This document shows positions 1 to 8,532 of a stretch of DNA of 39,581 bases, piece by piece. The translations under genes and the position numbers were made by a program. Numbering within the stretch: the first letter of the stretch is position 1; every line of letters begins with the position of its first letter. Source of the stretch: Prevotella sp. UBA2739 (GTDB lineage Bacteria > Bacteroidota > Bacteroidia > Bacteroidales > Bacteroidaceae); contig DEJV01000015.1 in assembly GCA_002353525.1 (NCBI GenBank), positions 1-39,581 of the forward strand, given 5' to 3'. Under the pieces are notes generated by a model that saw only the letters and a list, made by a program, of their open reading frames with translations, was not told where the DNA came from and ran no database searches.

Positions 1-72
1 GGCGCGGCCAGAAGGCTGTTGTAAACAAATCGGAAAATATCTTCTCCGGCGGCGCAAAAACTGGAGAAAACG

Positions 73-104
73 CTTGTCTCTCTTGGCGATTTTTTGTAAA
101 TTTG
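73..104 (+). promoter_or_regulatory. Orphan Bacteroidota-type promoter
   Basis: TAAATTTG at 97-104 matches TAnnTTTG exactly. CTTG at 73-76 lies 20 bp upstream as a -33 element. No convincing gene follows before susC at 421, so it may make a long susC leader or a small RNA. The match is to a short consensus only. Confidence 0.35.
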
Positions 105-350
105 TAACATCCAAACTGAGGCGTCAGCCGGCATGGAGACGACAACCCTCGGGGCGTCATTTCTCTCTACCTTTTCTCCCCGTCTCCAAGCGCCGCCCAG
201 GCTTCCGGCATGAAATTTCTCCGTTTCGGGCCTTTTTGACCGCAATATTTCTGTTATACACGGCGGTGTGTGGCATGTGGTCTAAGGCGTTGATAATCAG
301 CAAGAATGGTTTTTGGCAGGTAATATACACGTTATACAAACCCTATTTTA

Positions 351-382
351 TTACGTGCGTGACGAAGGATTAGCTACTTTTG
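351..382 (+). promoter_or_regulatory. Probable susC promoter
   Basis: TACTTTTG at 375-382 matches the TAnnTTTG -7 element. The -33 position, TTAC at 351-354 with a 20-bp spacer, is weak, as would be expected for an activator-dependent PUL promoter. The start site would be near 388, giving a leader of about 33 nt before the ATG at 421. Confidence 0.55.
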
Positions 383-420
383 CAGCAGAAATCGTAACAA
401 ATAGCTAAAAACAAACTGAT

Positions 421-3400
421 ATGGAGAAAAAACAACGAATGAAGTTCTGCCACGGATGGCTGACGGCAGGTGCCATGATGCTATGCACCATGACCATGCT
501 GACGGCTGCCCCGCTGCTGCCTAAGGCCGCCGCTGCCGTGGAGCAGAATGCAAAGACAACGCAAGTGACAGGTATGGTGACCGACCCGGAGAAACAGCCT
601 CTCATTGGTGTCACCGTCACTCTGGTAGGAACAGAGACGCGCGCCATCACCGACGCCGACGGTATGTTCCGCATCAACGTGCCCACCACGGGCAAGCCTG
701 CGCTCGAGTTCAACTACATCGGCTTCAAGCGGAAGCAGGTGAGCGTGAACGGAGCCAAGCTGCTGAACGTGATGATGGAGGAAGATGTGAACGAGTTCAA
801 CGAGATCGTGGTGACGGGTTACAGCTCGCAGAAGAAAGCCTCGATCATCGGTTCTATCGAGACCATCAACCCCGGAGAACTGAAATTCGGTACCACCCGT
901 ACGTTGTCGAACAACCTGGCTGGTAAGCTCTCAGGTGTGATTGGCATTCAGCGCTCGGGAGAGCCTGGCTACGACGACTCCAACTTCTGGATTCGTGGTA
1001 TCTCTACCTTCTCGGGCCACAACAACCCCCTGATTCTCATCGACGGTGTGGAGCGCGACCTCGACAATGTCGACGTGGCTGAAATCGAGTCGTTCTCGGT
1101 GCTGAAAGACGCATCGGCATCGGCCATGTATGGTGTGCGTGGTGCCAACGGTGTCATCGTCATCACCACCAAGCGTGGTAAAATAGGTGCGCCGCAGATT
1201 CGCTTCCACGTGGAGCACTCCATCAACGAGCCCACCCAGCTGCCTGAGTTCCTGAACGCTCCCGACTACATGACGCTGCTCAACGAGCTGGCCGCACAAG
1301 ACGGTACGGCACAGCCCTTCACCCAGCAGCAGATAGACCGCACCCGCTCGGGCTACGACCCCGACCTCTACCCGAACGTGAACTGGGTGGACGAGATCAC
1401 GAAGGACTATTCTTATACCACCCGTGGCAACCTCGACGTGAGCGGCGGTAGCGACTTCCTGCGCTACTCGATTGTGGCCTCTTACTTCAAGGAGGGCGGC
1501 ATCCTCGAGCAGGACAAGAGCCTGCTGGTGGACAATGCCACCAACAACCAACAGTTCAACCTGCGCACCAACATCGATATGGACGTGACGAAGACCACCC
1601 TGTTGCGCGTCAACATCGGCGGCTACCTGAACCGATTCAAGAAGCAGCGCTGCAACACCGACGACGCCTTCGGACAGGCTTTCCGCACGCTGCCCTTCGT
1701 GCATCCCGCACGCTACAGTGACGGTGCCATCCCCAAGATTTCTAACCGTGCCAACCCCTGGCAGACCGTCACCCAGCAGGGTTACGACTTCACCACCTCG
1801 TCGAAGATTCAGACCCTCTTCAGCGTGGAGCAAGACCTGAAGATGATTGTGAAGGGACTCAAGGCCAAGGCGCTGTTCAGCTTCGACCGCTGGAACCGCT
1901 CGCGCCGCAGCCGTACCGCCAACCCCGGCACCGTGTTCCCCGCCACGGGACGCGACGAGGAGGGCAACCTCATCTACTCGCAGTTTGAGACCGGCGACGA
2001 GTCGATGGGCTCGGAGCAGGGTACCGAATATGGTAACACACGCGTCTATTTCGAGGCCGACCTGATGTACAACAACCGGTTCGGCAAACTGGATGTCGAC
2101 GCGCTGCTGCTCTACAACCAGCAGGCCTACGACGACGGCAGCATTCAGGACTACCGCAAGCAGGGTATGGCCGGACGCCTGTCGATGACCTACGACAACC
2201 GCTACGTGGCCGAGTTCAACTTCGGTTACAACGGTTCGGAGAACTTTGCCAAGGGCAAGCGCTTCGGATTCTTCCCCTCGTTTGCCATCGGATGGCTTAT
2301 GAGCGAGGAGCCCTGGATGGAGAAGATGAAGAACACCTTCAACAAGATTAAGTTCCGTGCCTCTATCGGACAGGCTGGTGACGATAACATCGGCGGACGA
2401 CGCTTCGCCTACCTCGGCACCCTCTACACCGGACAGGAAGGCTACACCTGGGGAACCACCGGACAACGCTCCTACAGCGGTATCACCGAGGGTGACATCG
2501 GCGTGGACAACCTCACCTGGGAGACCGTGACGAAGAAGAACCTCGGATTCGAGCTCGGCATGTGGAACATTCTCGACCTGAACTTCGATGTCTTCCGCGA
2601 GGATCGTAAGAACATCTTCATGCAGCGCACCATCGTGCCCACTCAGAGTGGTTTCGTACAGGCTCCATGGGCCAACTTCGGTAAGGTGCGCAACCAAGGT
2701 ATCGAGGTCACTCTCAACCTGCACAAACAATGGAACAAAGACTGGTTTACGTCGGCCTACGGTAACTTCACCTATGCCAAGAACCGCGTCGAAGAGAAAG
2801 ACGAGCCCGAAGTACTGAAGGGCACTCACCGTTCGGCCACCGGACGCTCGATGAACGAGCTGTGGGGACTCACCGCCGAGCGACTCTTCGGCTACGACGA
2901 CTTCAATGCCGACGGCACACTCAAGGACGGTATCCCCGACCAGAGCGGTGTGGGCGCCGTGACGCTCAAGCCCGGTGACATCAAGTACGTGGACGTTAAC
3001 CACGACGGAGTCATCACCGAGGAGGACGAGGGATTCATCGGCGGCACCGAGGACCCGCGCATCGTCTACGGATTCGGCGGCGTGGTGAGCTATAAGAACG
3101 TCGACCTGAACTTCTTCTTCCAGGGATCGGCCGACATGTACCGCGTCATCGGACGTCAGCCCTACTTCCTGCCGGGCGGAGGCACCACCACCGAGGGTAA
3201 TGCCTATGCCACCAACATCGACGACCGCTGGACAGAGCAGAACCAAGACCCCTACGCCTTCTGGCCGCGACTCTCCTACGGACCCAACGTGAACAACTAC
3301 CGTGCCTCGACATGGTGGAAGAAGAACATGAGCTTCTTGCGCTGCAAGACCATTGAGGTGGGCTACACCCTGCCCAAGCACTGGCTCGAGAACTTCTACG

Positions 3401-3546
3401 TGAAGAGCTGCCGCGTGTTTGTCAGCGGCAACAACCTCTTCTGCATCTCTGGATTCAAGATGTGGGACCCCGAGCTGGGCACCAACGACGGTCTGAAATA
3501 CCCCATGAACCGTTCCATCATGTTCGGACTCGACGTCAACTTCTGA
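421..3546 (+). CDS. SusC/RagA-type TonB-dependent outer-membrane transporter
   Basis: This outer-membrane beta-barrel, powered by TonB, imports oligosaccharides captured by its SusD partner. The 1041-residue length is usual for SusC. In order it has a signal peptide (about 1-39, ending in an Ala-rich stretch), a carboxypeptidase-D-regulatory-like domain (about 48-120), a TonB-box-like segment around NEIVVTGY (127-134), a plug domain (about 136-253) with the SusC-typical LKDASASAMYGVRGANG, and then the barrel ending in an aromatic residue (VNF). The ATG at 421 follows a TAnnTTTG promoter by about 38 nt and begins a clear signal peptide. It is the first gene of a susC-susD-susE-GH43 unit; susD follows after 33 nt. 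The transported sugar cannot be read from the sequence. Confidence 0.95.
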   Translation: MEKKQRMKFCHGWLTAGAMMLCTMTMLTAAPLLPKAAAAVEQNAKTTQVTGMVTDPEKQPLIGVTVTLVGTETRAITDADGMFRINVPTTGKPALEFNYIGFKRKQVSVNGAKLLNVMMEEDVNEFNEIVVTGYSSQKKASIIGSIETINPGELKFGTTRTLSNNLAGKLSGVIGIQRSGEPGYDDSNFWIRGISTFSGHNNPLILIDGVERDLDNVDVAEIESFSVLKDASASAMYGVRGANGVIVITTKRGKIGAPQIRFHVEHSINEPTQLPEFLNAPDYMTLLNELAAQDGTAQPFTQQQIDRTRSGYDPDLYPNVNWVDEITKDYSYTTRGNLDVSGGSDFLRYSIVASYFKEGGILEQDKSLLVDNATNNQQFNLRTNIDMDVTKTTLLRVNIGGYLNRFKKQRCNTDDAFGQAFRTLPFVHPARYSDGAIPKISNRANPWQTVTQQGYDFTTSSKIQTLFSVEQDLKMIVKGLKAKALFSFDRWNRSRRSRTANPGTVFPATGRDEEGNLIYSQFETGDESMGSEQGTEYGNTRVYFEADLMYNNRFGKLDVDALLLYNQQAYDDGSIQDYRKQGMAGRLSMTYDNRYVAEFNFGYNGSENFAKGKRFGFFPSFAIGWLMSEEPWMEKMKNTFNKIKFRASIGQAGDDNIGGRRFAYLGTLYTGQEGYTWGTTGQRSYSGITEGDIGVDNLTWETVTKKNLGFELGMWNILDLNFDVFREDRKNIFMQRTIVPTQSGFVQAPWANFGKVRNQGIEVTLNLHKQWNKDWFTSAYGNFTYAKNRVEEKDEPEVLKGTHRSATGRSMNELWGLTAERLFGYDDFNADGTLKDGIPDQSGVGAVTLKPGDIKYVDVNHDGVITEEDEGFIGGTEDPRIVYGFGGVVSYKNVDLNFFFQGSADMYRVIGRQPYFLPGGGTTTEGNAYATNIDDRWTEQNQDPYAFWPRLSYGPNVNNYRASTWWKKNMSFLRCKTIEVGYTLPKHWLENFYVKSCRVFVSGNNLFCISGFKMWDPELGTNDGLKYPMNRSIMFGLDVNF

Positions 3547-3579
3547 TAATTGATAATGGATAATTGACAATTGATAATT
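3547..3579. repeat. Heptamer-like tandem repeat between susC and susD
   Basis: The gap consists of imperfect copies of a 7-bp unit, AATTGAT/AATTGAC/AATGGAT, ending directly at the susD ATG. The gap before the SusE-like gene carries the same unit, so the two start codons share a nearly identical upstream context (TTGATAATTATGAAAA). It leaves little room for a terminator and has no Shine-Dalgarno site. Confidence 0.8.
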
Positions 3580-5526
3580 ATGAAAACAAAATATATCAAG
3601 CATTTCATCGCAGCAGGTTCCGTATGTTGCTGTATCACAGCAGCCACCCCCTTGCTCTCTTCCTGCAGCGACTATCTCGACAAAGAGCCCGACACCGAGC
3701 TGACCACGGAGATGGTGTTCGAGAATAGAGACAAGGTGTACTCATGGCTGAGCTATGTCTACAATATCATCCACAACCCCGACAAGTGGGCACTCACCGC
3801 CGACGGATACGAGGTGTTTGCCGACGACATCACCCCCTCGGCACGATGGCAGCAATGGGACTGGGGTGGCGTTATCCCGAAGATTCTCGGACAGTGGACC
3901 ATCAACTCCACATGGGGTGGTAACCTCTGGCACATGATGCCACGCTACATCCGCCACGGCTACATCTTCAACAACATGGTGAAGGCCATGCCCGACCACG
4001 ATCTGCCGCAGAGCGAAATCGACAACATGAAGAACGAGGTGAAGTTCCTCTGCGCCTATGCCTGGTGGCAGATGGCCGAGAACTATGGCGGCATTCCCTT
4101 CAAGCCCGACTATATCGCACCTACCGACTTTACGCTCTCTGAGCTCATGGTGGGACAGTCGAAGTACGACGACGTGGTGGACTACTGCGACAAGCAGATG
4201 TACGAGGCTGCCATGGCCCTGCCCGCCGTCTACGATGACCCCTCGAAATATGGACGCGTGAACCGCATCATGGCGCTCACCGTCAGAGCACGCATGCTGC
4301 TCTTCGCCGCCAGTCCGCTGGTGAACGGCAACCCGTGGTACACCGACTACGTGAACGACCAGGGCGAGCAGATCTTCAATGCCACCTACGACCACAACAA
4401 GTGGGTGAAGGCCGTGGATGCCTGCAAGCTCTGCATCGACGAGGCCGAGAAAGCCGGCTACGCGCTCTACGTAGAGATGGGACCCAACGGCAAACCCGAC
4501 CCCTTCCTCTCTACCTACAATGTGCACATCAAGCGCTGGAGCGAGGGTAACCACGAGATTACCTTCCCCGTGACCAAGGGCAACAGCTACCGCGACACCT
4601 TCCTGCGTACCGCCTCGGTGCGCGAGTATGGCGGCGGTAACGGACTGGGTGTCTACCAGGGACTGGTCGATGCCTTCTTCACCCGCAACGGTCTGCCCAT
4701 CACCGACCCCAACTCGGGCTACGTGGAGGAGGGATTCTCGACTGTAGTCGACAACCGCTCGGACGAGACCACTTGGGAATACGGCACCGGCAACCCCGGC
4801 GAGGTGACCGCACGCGGCACCTACAACATGTATTGCAATCGTGAGCCCCGCTTCTACAATGCCGTCTCCTTCCATGGATCATGGCTCGCTGTGGGCAAGC
4901 GCAAGTACAACTTCTTCATGAACGGACGCGACAACGTGCAGACCTCATCGCCCCACGATGCTCCGCAGAACGGCTACCTGGTGCGTAAGGGACTGAACGT
5001 GCTCGACAACTACCTGACCGGTGCCATCACCGACCGTCAGGGATTCACCTACCGTCTGGCCTTCACCTATCTCGACTATGCCGAGGCGCTGAACGAAGCC
5101 TACGACGATGGCGCATCACGCCTGAAAGCCATTGAGTACGTGAACCGCATCCGCGAGCGTGCAGGCGTGCGCAAGTACACCTTCGACAATGTCGATGCCA
5201 CCGACGAGGAGTACATCCACATTGAGAACTCACAGGCCGACGTGCGGCGCGTGGTGCGTGCCGAGCGTCGTGTGGAGCTCTGCTGCGAGAACAACCGCTG
5301 GTACGACATCCGCCGCTGGAAAGATGCCGAGAATCTGCCCGAGATGTGTGGCGACGACTACGGCATGAACTTCCAGGGACGCAACCAGAGCGAGTTCTTC
5401 GTGCGTACCGTGTTCCAGACACGTGTGTGGAAGCGCCAGTACTACTGGATGCCTATCTACATTGACGAGTATGAGAAGAATCCGAACCTGCGCGAGGCCC
5501 CCTTCTGGGTGATGGAAACGGAGTAA
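3580..5526 (+). CDS. SusD/RagB-type glycan-binding lipoprotein
   Basis: This surface lipoprotein caps the SusC barrel and binds glycan. It has 648 residues, within the family range. The N-terminus has a signal peptide and lipobox (LLSSC, Cys29), followed by the characteristic SDYLDKEPDTELT start of mature SusD proteins. A helical TPR-like N-terminal half and the C-terminal SusD/RagB region follow; the latter includes the family-typical YLDYAEALNEAYDD and a conserved end with RRVELCCENNRWYDIRRW. The ATG at 3580 is preferred over an in-frame TTG at 3571, because it begins the signal peptide and matches the start context of the gene at 5564. It lies in an operon with susC upstream and the SusE-like gene downstream (37-nt gap). 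Confidence 0.95.
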   Translation: MKTKYIKHFIAAGSVCCCITAATPLLSSCSDYLDKEPDTELTTEMVFENRDKVYSWLSYVYNIIHNPDKWALTADGYEVFADDITPSARWQQWDWGGVIPKILGQWTINSTWGGNLWHMMPRYIRHGYIFNNMVKAMPDHDLPQSEIDNMKNEVKFLCAYAWWQMAENYGGIPFKPDYIAPTDFTLSELMVGQSKYDDVVDYCDKQMYEAAMALPAVYDDPSKYGRVNRIMALTVRARMLLFAASPLVNGNPWYTDYVNDQGEQIFNATYDHNKWVKAVDACKLCIDEAEKAGYALYVEMGPNGKPDPFLSTYNVHIKRWSEGNHEITFPVTKGNSYRDTFLRTASVREYGGGNGLGVYQGLVDAFFTRNGLPITDPNSGYVEEGFSTVVDNRSDETTWEYGTGNPGEVTARGTYNMYCNREPRFYNAVSFHGSWLAVGKRKYNFFMNGRDNVQTSSPHDAPQNGYLVRKGLNVLDNYLTGAITDRQGFTYRLAFTYLDYAEALNEAYDDGASRLKAIEYVNRIRERAGVRKYTFDNVDATDEEYIHIENSQADVRRVVRAERRVELCCENNRWYDIRRWKDAENLPEMCGDDYGMNFQGRNQSEFFVRTVFQTRVWKRQYYWMPIYIDEYEKNPNLREAPFWVMETE

Positions 5527-5563
5527 TTGATAATGGACAATTGACAATTGAGAATTGATAATT
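5527..5563. repeat. Heptamer-like tandem repeat between susD and the SusE-like gene
   Basis: This is a second array of the AATTGAY-type 7-bp unit, similar to that at 3547-3579 and again ending at an ATG. A related unit, AGTGATA/AGTGACA, fills the next gap at 6695-6720. Confidence 0.8.
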
Positions 5564-6694
5564 ATGAAAAAAACAGCCTATCTTATAGCCATCGTCAGCA
5601 CCCTGTTCGCAGCAACGGCGTGCAACGAAGACCCTACCTATTTTGAGCTGCCCACCTATCCCGACGAGATGCACGTGAAGAGCTCGGTCGACGAGATTGT
5701 GCTCAACAAGGGCATTGCCGACCAGACGGCCGTCACACTCAGTTGGGACAAGGCCAGCAGCCCCCTGTCGCCCACCGACGAGGTGACCTACAAGGTGTGC
5801 CTCTATCCCTCGGCGCAGAAAGACCTCAAGTCGGAGTACATCTCTACCGGCACACAGCAGCAGCTGGCACTTACCCACGACCAGCTGAACTCGATGGTGG
5901 CACGCTGGGCCATTCCCGGCGAGGCCGTCAAGGTGACGGCTCAGGTACTGAGCATCGTCAACAACGAGCAGAAATATGTGCGCCCGGAAATCTCTACCGT
6001 GGAGTTTGTCGTCACGGGCTACGAGAAGTATCCTCCCTACCTCTACATGGTCATCACCGACCAGCTGGGAACCACCACCACCCAGCGCCTCGAACAGCGC
6101 CAGCTGGGAACGGGCATCTACGAGGTGAGTCTCAACATGTCGCCCTGCACCTACCACTTCCAGACCTCCGATGCGGAATATCCGCTCTACGGACAGGCTG
6201 CCGACGGTAAGCTCGACTACGTCACCGACGGAACCTACACCGAGTTCACCAACAACGAGAGTGGCACACGCACCATCATCGTCGACACCAACTCGGAGTT
6301 CAACGACTGCCGTGTGCTCGACATCGTACAGCTGCCCACACCCGGACAGATATGGATTTGCGGCAATGGATGCTCGGTAGGATGGAACACCAACACTACC
6401 GCCGGACGCATGGAGATGGTAGGCACCGCACGCGAACCTTACTATTATGCGTGGACGGGCGACTTCACCGCCGGAGGCGAGCTGAAAATCGGACTTGGCG
6501 GTGGATGGGGCGACCAGTTCTTCTTCGCACCTGCCGACAATGCCGACCCGCTTACCGACCACCGCTTGTTCATGTACCGCTTCCAGGATGCAGGTGGCGA
6601 CGTGAAGTGGGTGCCATCGGTGAGTGGACGCTACACCTTCAAGCTCTGTCTGCTGGCTTCCGACATGTGGACCAGCTTCGAGCCTGCTAACTAA
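5564..6694 (+). CDS. SusE-like outer-membrane glycan-binding lipoprotein
   Basis: This is a probable surface glycan-binding lipoprotein that would help the SusC/SusD pair hold substrate. It has 376 residues with a lipobox at TAC (Cys20). The N-terminal portion resembles the SusE immunoglobulin-like domain (VTLSWDKA, TYKVCLYP, VKVTAQVLS). Two beta-rich modules follow; the last, from IWICGNGCSVGWN to the C-terminus, has the look of SusE/SusF starch-binding-type modules. The ATG at 5564 is chosen over the in-frame TTG at 5555 because it opens the signal peptide. The position directly after susD is that of SusE in Sus-like systems. Ligand specificity is not visible, and family membership is from general resemblance rather than a diagnostic motif. 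Confidence 0.75.
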   Translation: MKKTAYLIAIVSTLFAATACNEDPTYFELPTYPDEMHVKSSVDEIVLNKGIADQTAVTLSWDKASSPLSPTDEVTYKVCLYPSAQKDLKSEYISTGTQQQLALTHDQLNSMVARWAIPGEAVKVTAQVLSIVNNEQKYVRPEISTVEFVVTGYEKYPPYLYMVITDQLGTTTTQRLEQRQLGTGIYEVSLNMSPCTYHFQTSDAEYPLYGQAADGKLDYVTDGTYTEFTNNESGTRTIIVDTNSEFNDCRVLDIVQLPTPGQIWICGNGCSVGWNTNTTAGRMEMVGTAREPYYYAWTGDFTAGGELKIGLGGGWGDQFFFAPADNADPLTDHRLFMYRFQDAGGDVKWVPSVSGRYTFKLCLLASDMWTSFEPAN

Positions 6695-6720
6695 GTGAAC
6701 AGTGATAAGTGACAAGTGAT
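6695..6720. repeat. AGTGATA/AGTGACA heptamer repeat
   Basis: The gap after the SusE-like gene carries about three to four copies of AGTGAYA, a variant of the AATTGAY unit in the two preceding gaps. Confidence 0.7.
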
Positions 6721-6733
6721 AAGTAACGCGGAA

Positions 6734-8026
6734 ATGATTAGCATAAAAACCATCATACCGACCATGAGCTGGGCAAGGGGGATTTACACCCTCTTGCTGC
6801 TGGCCATGACGCCCGTCATCGCCAGTGCCGACGAAACGGTAAAGACCTACAACAACCCGGTCATCAAATACAGCCTGCCCGACCCGACGGTCATCAAGGC
6901 GGCCGACGGATACTTCTATCTGTATGCCACCGAGGACACCCACAACGTGCCCATCTACCGCTCGAAAGACCTCGTCACATGGCGTTATGCCGGCACAGCC
7001 TTCACCGATGCCACACGCCCCATGGACTTTGTGCCCAACGGCGCCATCTGGGCTCCCGACATCAACTACGTGAACGGAAAGTATGTGCTCTACTACTCGA
7101 AGTCGGAGTGGGGGAAGACCTGGGAGTGCGGCATTGGCGTAGCCGTCAGCGACCGTCCCGACCGTGGCTTCCACGATGCCCACAAGCTGTTCATCTCGAG
7201 CGAGGTGAACATCGAGAACTGCATCGACCCCTTCTTCATTCAGGACGACGGGCGCAACTATCTGTTCTGGGGCTCCTTCCACGATATCTACGGTGTGGAG
7301 CTTACCGCCGACGGACTGGCCGTGAAGGAAGGGTGCACGCCGCAGAAGATAGCTGGAGGACTGATTGAGGCCACCATGATCGTGAAGCACGACAACTACT
7401 ACTATCTCATCGGCTCGGCTGGCAGCTGCTGTGAGGGAGCCAAGAGCACCTACCGCCTGGTGATGGCCCGCTCGCGCGACCTCTTCGGACCCTACGTCGA
7501 CCGTAACGGAAAGAGTGCCGTAGGCGACAACTTCTCGCCACTGCTCAACAAGAGCCCCGAGGTGTACGGACCAGGCCATTGCTCGGAGTTCGTGCAAGAC
7601 GATGCCGGACAGACATGGGTGCTCTACCACGGATTTCAGGCCAGCAATGTGGATGGAGGACGTGTGACCTATCTCGACCGCGTGCAATGGGGTACCGACG
7701 GCTGGCCGCAGATCAAGGGCATGCGCCCCTCGACCGAGGCAGAGGTGCCCGTCTTTGGCAGCACAGCTGTCGACTGCGTGGAGGCAACTGCTGACAACAA
7801 CTGCATGATTCAGCCCCTCGGCGATGATCTCAGCATGTTTCGCATCGACAGTCCCGACGACCAGTGGTTCTCGTGGCGGCTCTACAATCTCAGTGGCAGT
7901 CTGCTCGACGAGGGTCAGGCACGCCACACCGCCATCGTCGATACATCGGCCATCTCGCGCGGTGTCTATCTCCTCCGCTTGTCGGGCAAGTTTGGCACCC
8001 AGTGCGAGAAATTGATGAAGAATTGA
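6734..8026 (+). CDS. GH43 glycosidase, arabinanase-like, with T9SS-like tail
   Basis: This is a secreted glycoside hydrolase of family 43, a five-bladed beta-propeller. It has 430 residues with an N-terminal signal sequence (about 1-33). The three acidic catalytic positions are visible: the base Asp50 in LPDPTV, the pKa-modulating Asp109 in WAPD, and the acid Glu212 in LIEAT. A segment GSAGSCCEGAKSTY resembles endo-1,5-alpha-L-arabinanase-type members, so arabinan or arabino-oligosaccharide cleavage is the first guess, but GH43 also includes xylosidases and arabinofuranosidases. The last 65 or so residues (RLYNLSGSLLDEG to GVYLLRLSG to KLMKN) resemble a type-A T9SS sorting domain, suggesting export to the surface or medium. 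The ATG at 6734 is preferred to the in-frame GTG at 6716. It is the last gene of the susC unit. Confidence 0.85.
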   Translation: MISIKTIIPTMSWARGIYTLLLLAMTPVIASADETVKTYNNPVIKYSLPDPTVIKAADGYFYLYATEDTHNVPIYRSKDLVTWRYAGTAFTDATRPMDFVPNGAIWAPDINYVNGKYVLYYSKSEWGKTWECGIGVAVSDRPDRGFHDAHKLFISSEVNIENCIDPFFIQDDGRNYLFWGSFHDIYGVELTADGLAVKEGCTPQKIAGGLIEATMIVKHDNYYYLIGSAGSCCEGAKSTYRLVMARSRDLFGPYVDRNGKSAVGDNFSPLLNKSPEVYGPGHCSEFVQDDAGQTWVLYHGFQASNVDGGRVTYLDRVQWGTDGWPQIKGMRPSTEAEVPVFGSTAVDCVEATADNNCMIQPLGDDLSMFRIDSPDDQWFSWRLYNLSGSLLDEGQARHTAIVDTSAISRGVYLLRLSGKFGTQCEKLMKN

Positions 8027-8037
8027 AGTGTGGGTTC

Positions 8038-8205
8038 GAACAATTCGAAGGTGCGAGGGAACGAACAATTCGAAGGTACGAGGGTACGGAGGTACGAAGA
8101 GGTACGAGAATACTTTTTCTTCGTCAGTAGTAACCTCAAATAGCTCTCGATAGGCGAGGCTAATCTCGCACTCTCGCACCCTCGTACCTTCGTACCTCCG
8201 AAAAA
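8038..8205. repeat. GGTACGAG-type octamer array forming a large inverted repeat
   Basis: The left side (about 8038-8110) contains several degenerate copies of GGTRCGAR. The right side (about 8165-8200) contains the same unit in reverse orientation. The best pairing is 8087-8098 with 8189-8200 (12 bp, perfect) followed by an 8-bp match across a 2-nt bulge. The same octamer recurs in direct orientation at 18540-18572. Confidence 0.85.
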
Positions 8206-8278
8206 ACTCACTTCCGAAATACCAATGAAGTTAGTAATATTAGGTTTTAGTTATGGTAGAACTCCTTTCAGGAGCAAC

Positions 8279-8313
8279 AAGCCGTTTGCTAGTGAGTAGC
8301 AAGCGGCTTTTTT
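8279..8313 (+). terminator. Rho-independent terminator after the susC-GH43 unit
   Basis: AAGCCGTTTGCTA (8279-8291) pairs with TAGCAAGCGGCTT (8297-8309) with one mismatch across a 5-nt loop. A run of T reaches 8313. Confidence 0.9.
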
Positions 8314-8316
8314 GAT

Positions 8317-8430
8317 GGAGGGAGAAGAAGGAATGGAGGGAGTTAGCTCACTTCGTTCGCTGGAGAAAAAGTCATTAGCATGGGCATTTGACCTTCTCTT
8401 CCTCCTGCTCCCTCCATTTCTTCTCCTCCC
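8317..8430. repeat. Purine-rich inverted repeat upstream of the regulator
   Basis: The left arm at 8317-8342 (GGAGGGAGAAGAAGG then AATGGAGGGAG) is matched in reverse by the right arm at 8408-8430 (CTCCCTCCATTTC then TTCTCCTCCC). About 65 bp lie between the arms. The arms differ by a few bases of indel. Confidence 0.8.
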
Positions 8431-8494
8431 TTAAACTATTGTTAAATAAGTTTAATGTTTTTACGCAAATGGCTCGTCTTTTGTTTATTTTTTT

Positions 8495-8502
8495 TAATTT
8501 TG
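8495..8502 (+). promoter_or_regulatory. Probable -7 element for the DUF6377-type regulator
   Basis: TAATTTTG matches TAnnTTTG exactly. No TTTG sits at the proper -33 distance; the nearest, at 8479-8483, is too close. If real, transcription starts near 8508, which favours the ATG at 8533 over the upstream in-frame ATG at 8455. Confidence 0.4.
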
Positions 8503-8532
8503 AAAATCCTAAAAAAAAGAAAGAGAGTTTGT

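Larger units (their letters stand above)
1..420. other. Leader region upstream of the PUL, no supported gene
   Basis: No convincing gene lies here. One frame is open from the window edge to 373, but its product is arginine-rich with no recognisable domain and its base pattern is not that of the genes downstream. The stretch holds two promoter-like sites, one at 73-104 and one near 351-382 for susC. An 8-bp inverted repeat pairs 134-141 with 181-188 across a 39-nt gap. A transcript from the first promoter would therefore have a structured leader of about 300 nt before susC. Confidence 0.5.
8027..8532. other. 506-bp gene-free gap with repeats, terminator and regulator promoter
   Basis: No gene is supported here. 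The gap holds a repeat-rich inverted repeat (8038-8205), a Rho-independent terminator for the susC unit (8279-8313), a purine-rich inverted repeat (8317-8430) and a -7-like element for the next gene (8495-8502). These are listed separately. Confidence 0.8.

Noticed and set aside
2..373. Open frame of over 120 codons at the left edge
   Set aside because: Product is Arg-rich without a domain, composition differs from the real genes, and it covers promoter-like sites.
931..3603. 890-codon open frame antisense to susC
   Set aside because: Shadow of the strong codon bias in susC; its N-terminus translates the heptamer repeat.
5453..8179. 908-codon open frame antisense to the SusE-like and GH43 genes
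   Set aside because: Spans several genes and repeats on the opposite strand, with Val/His-rich, domain-free product.
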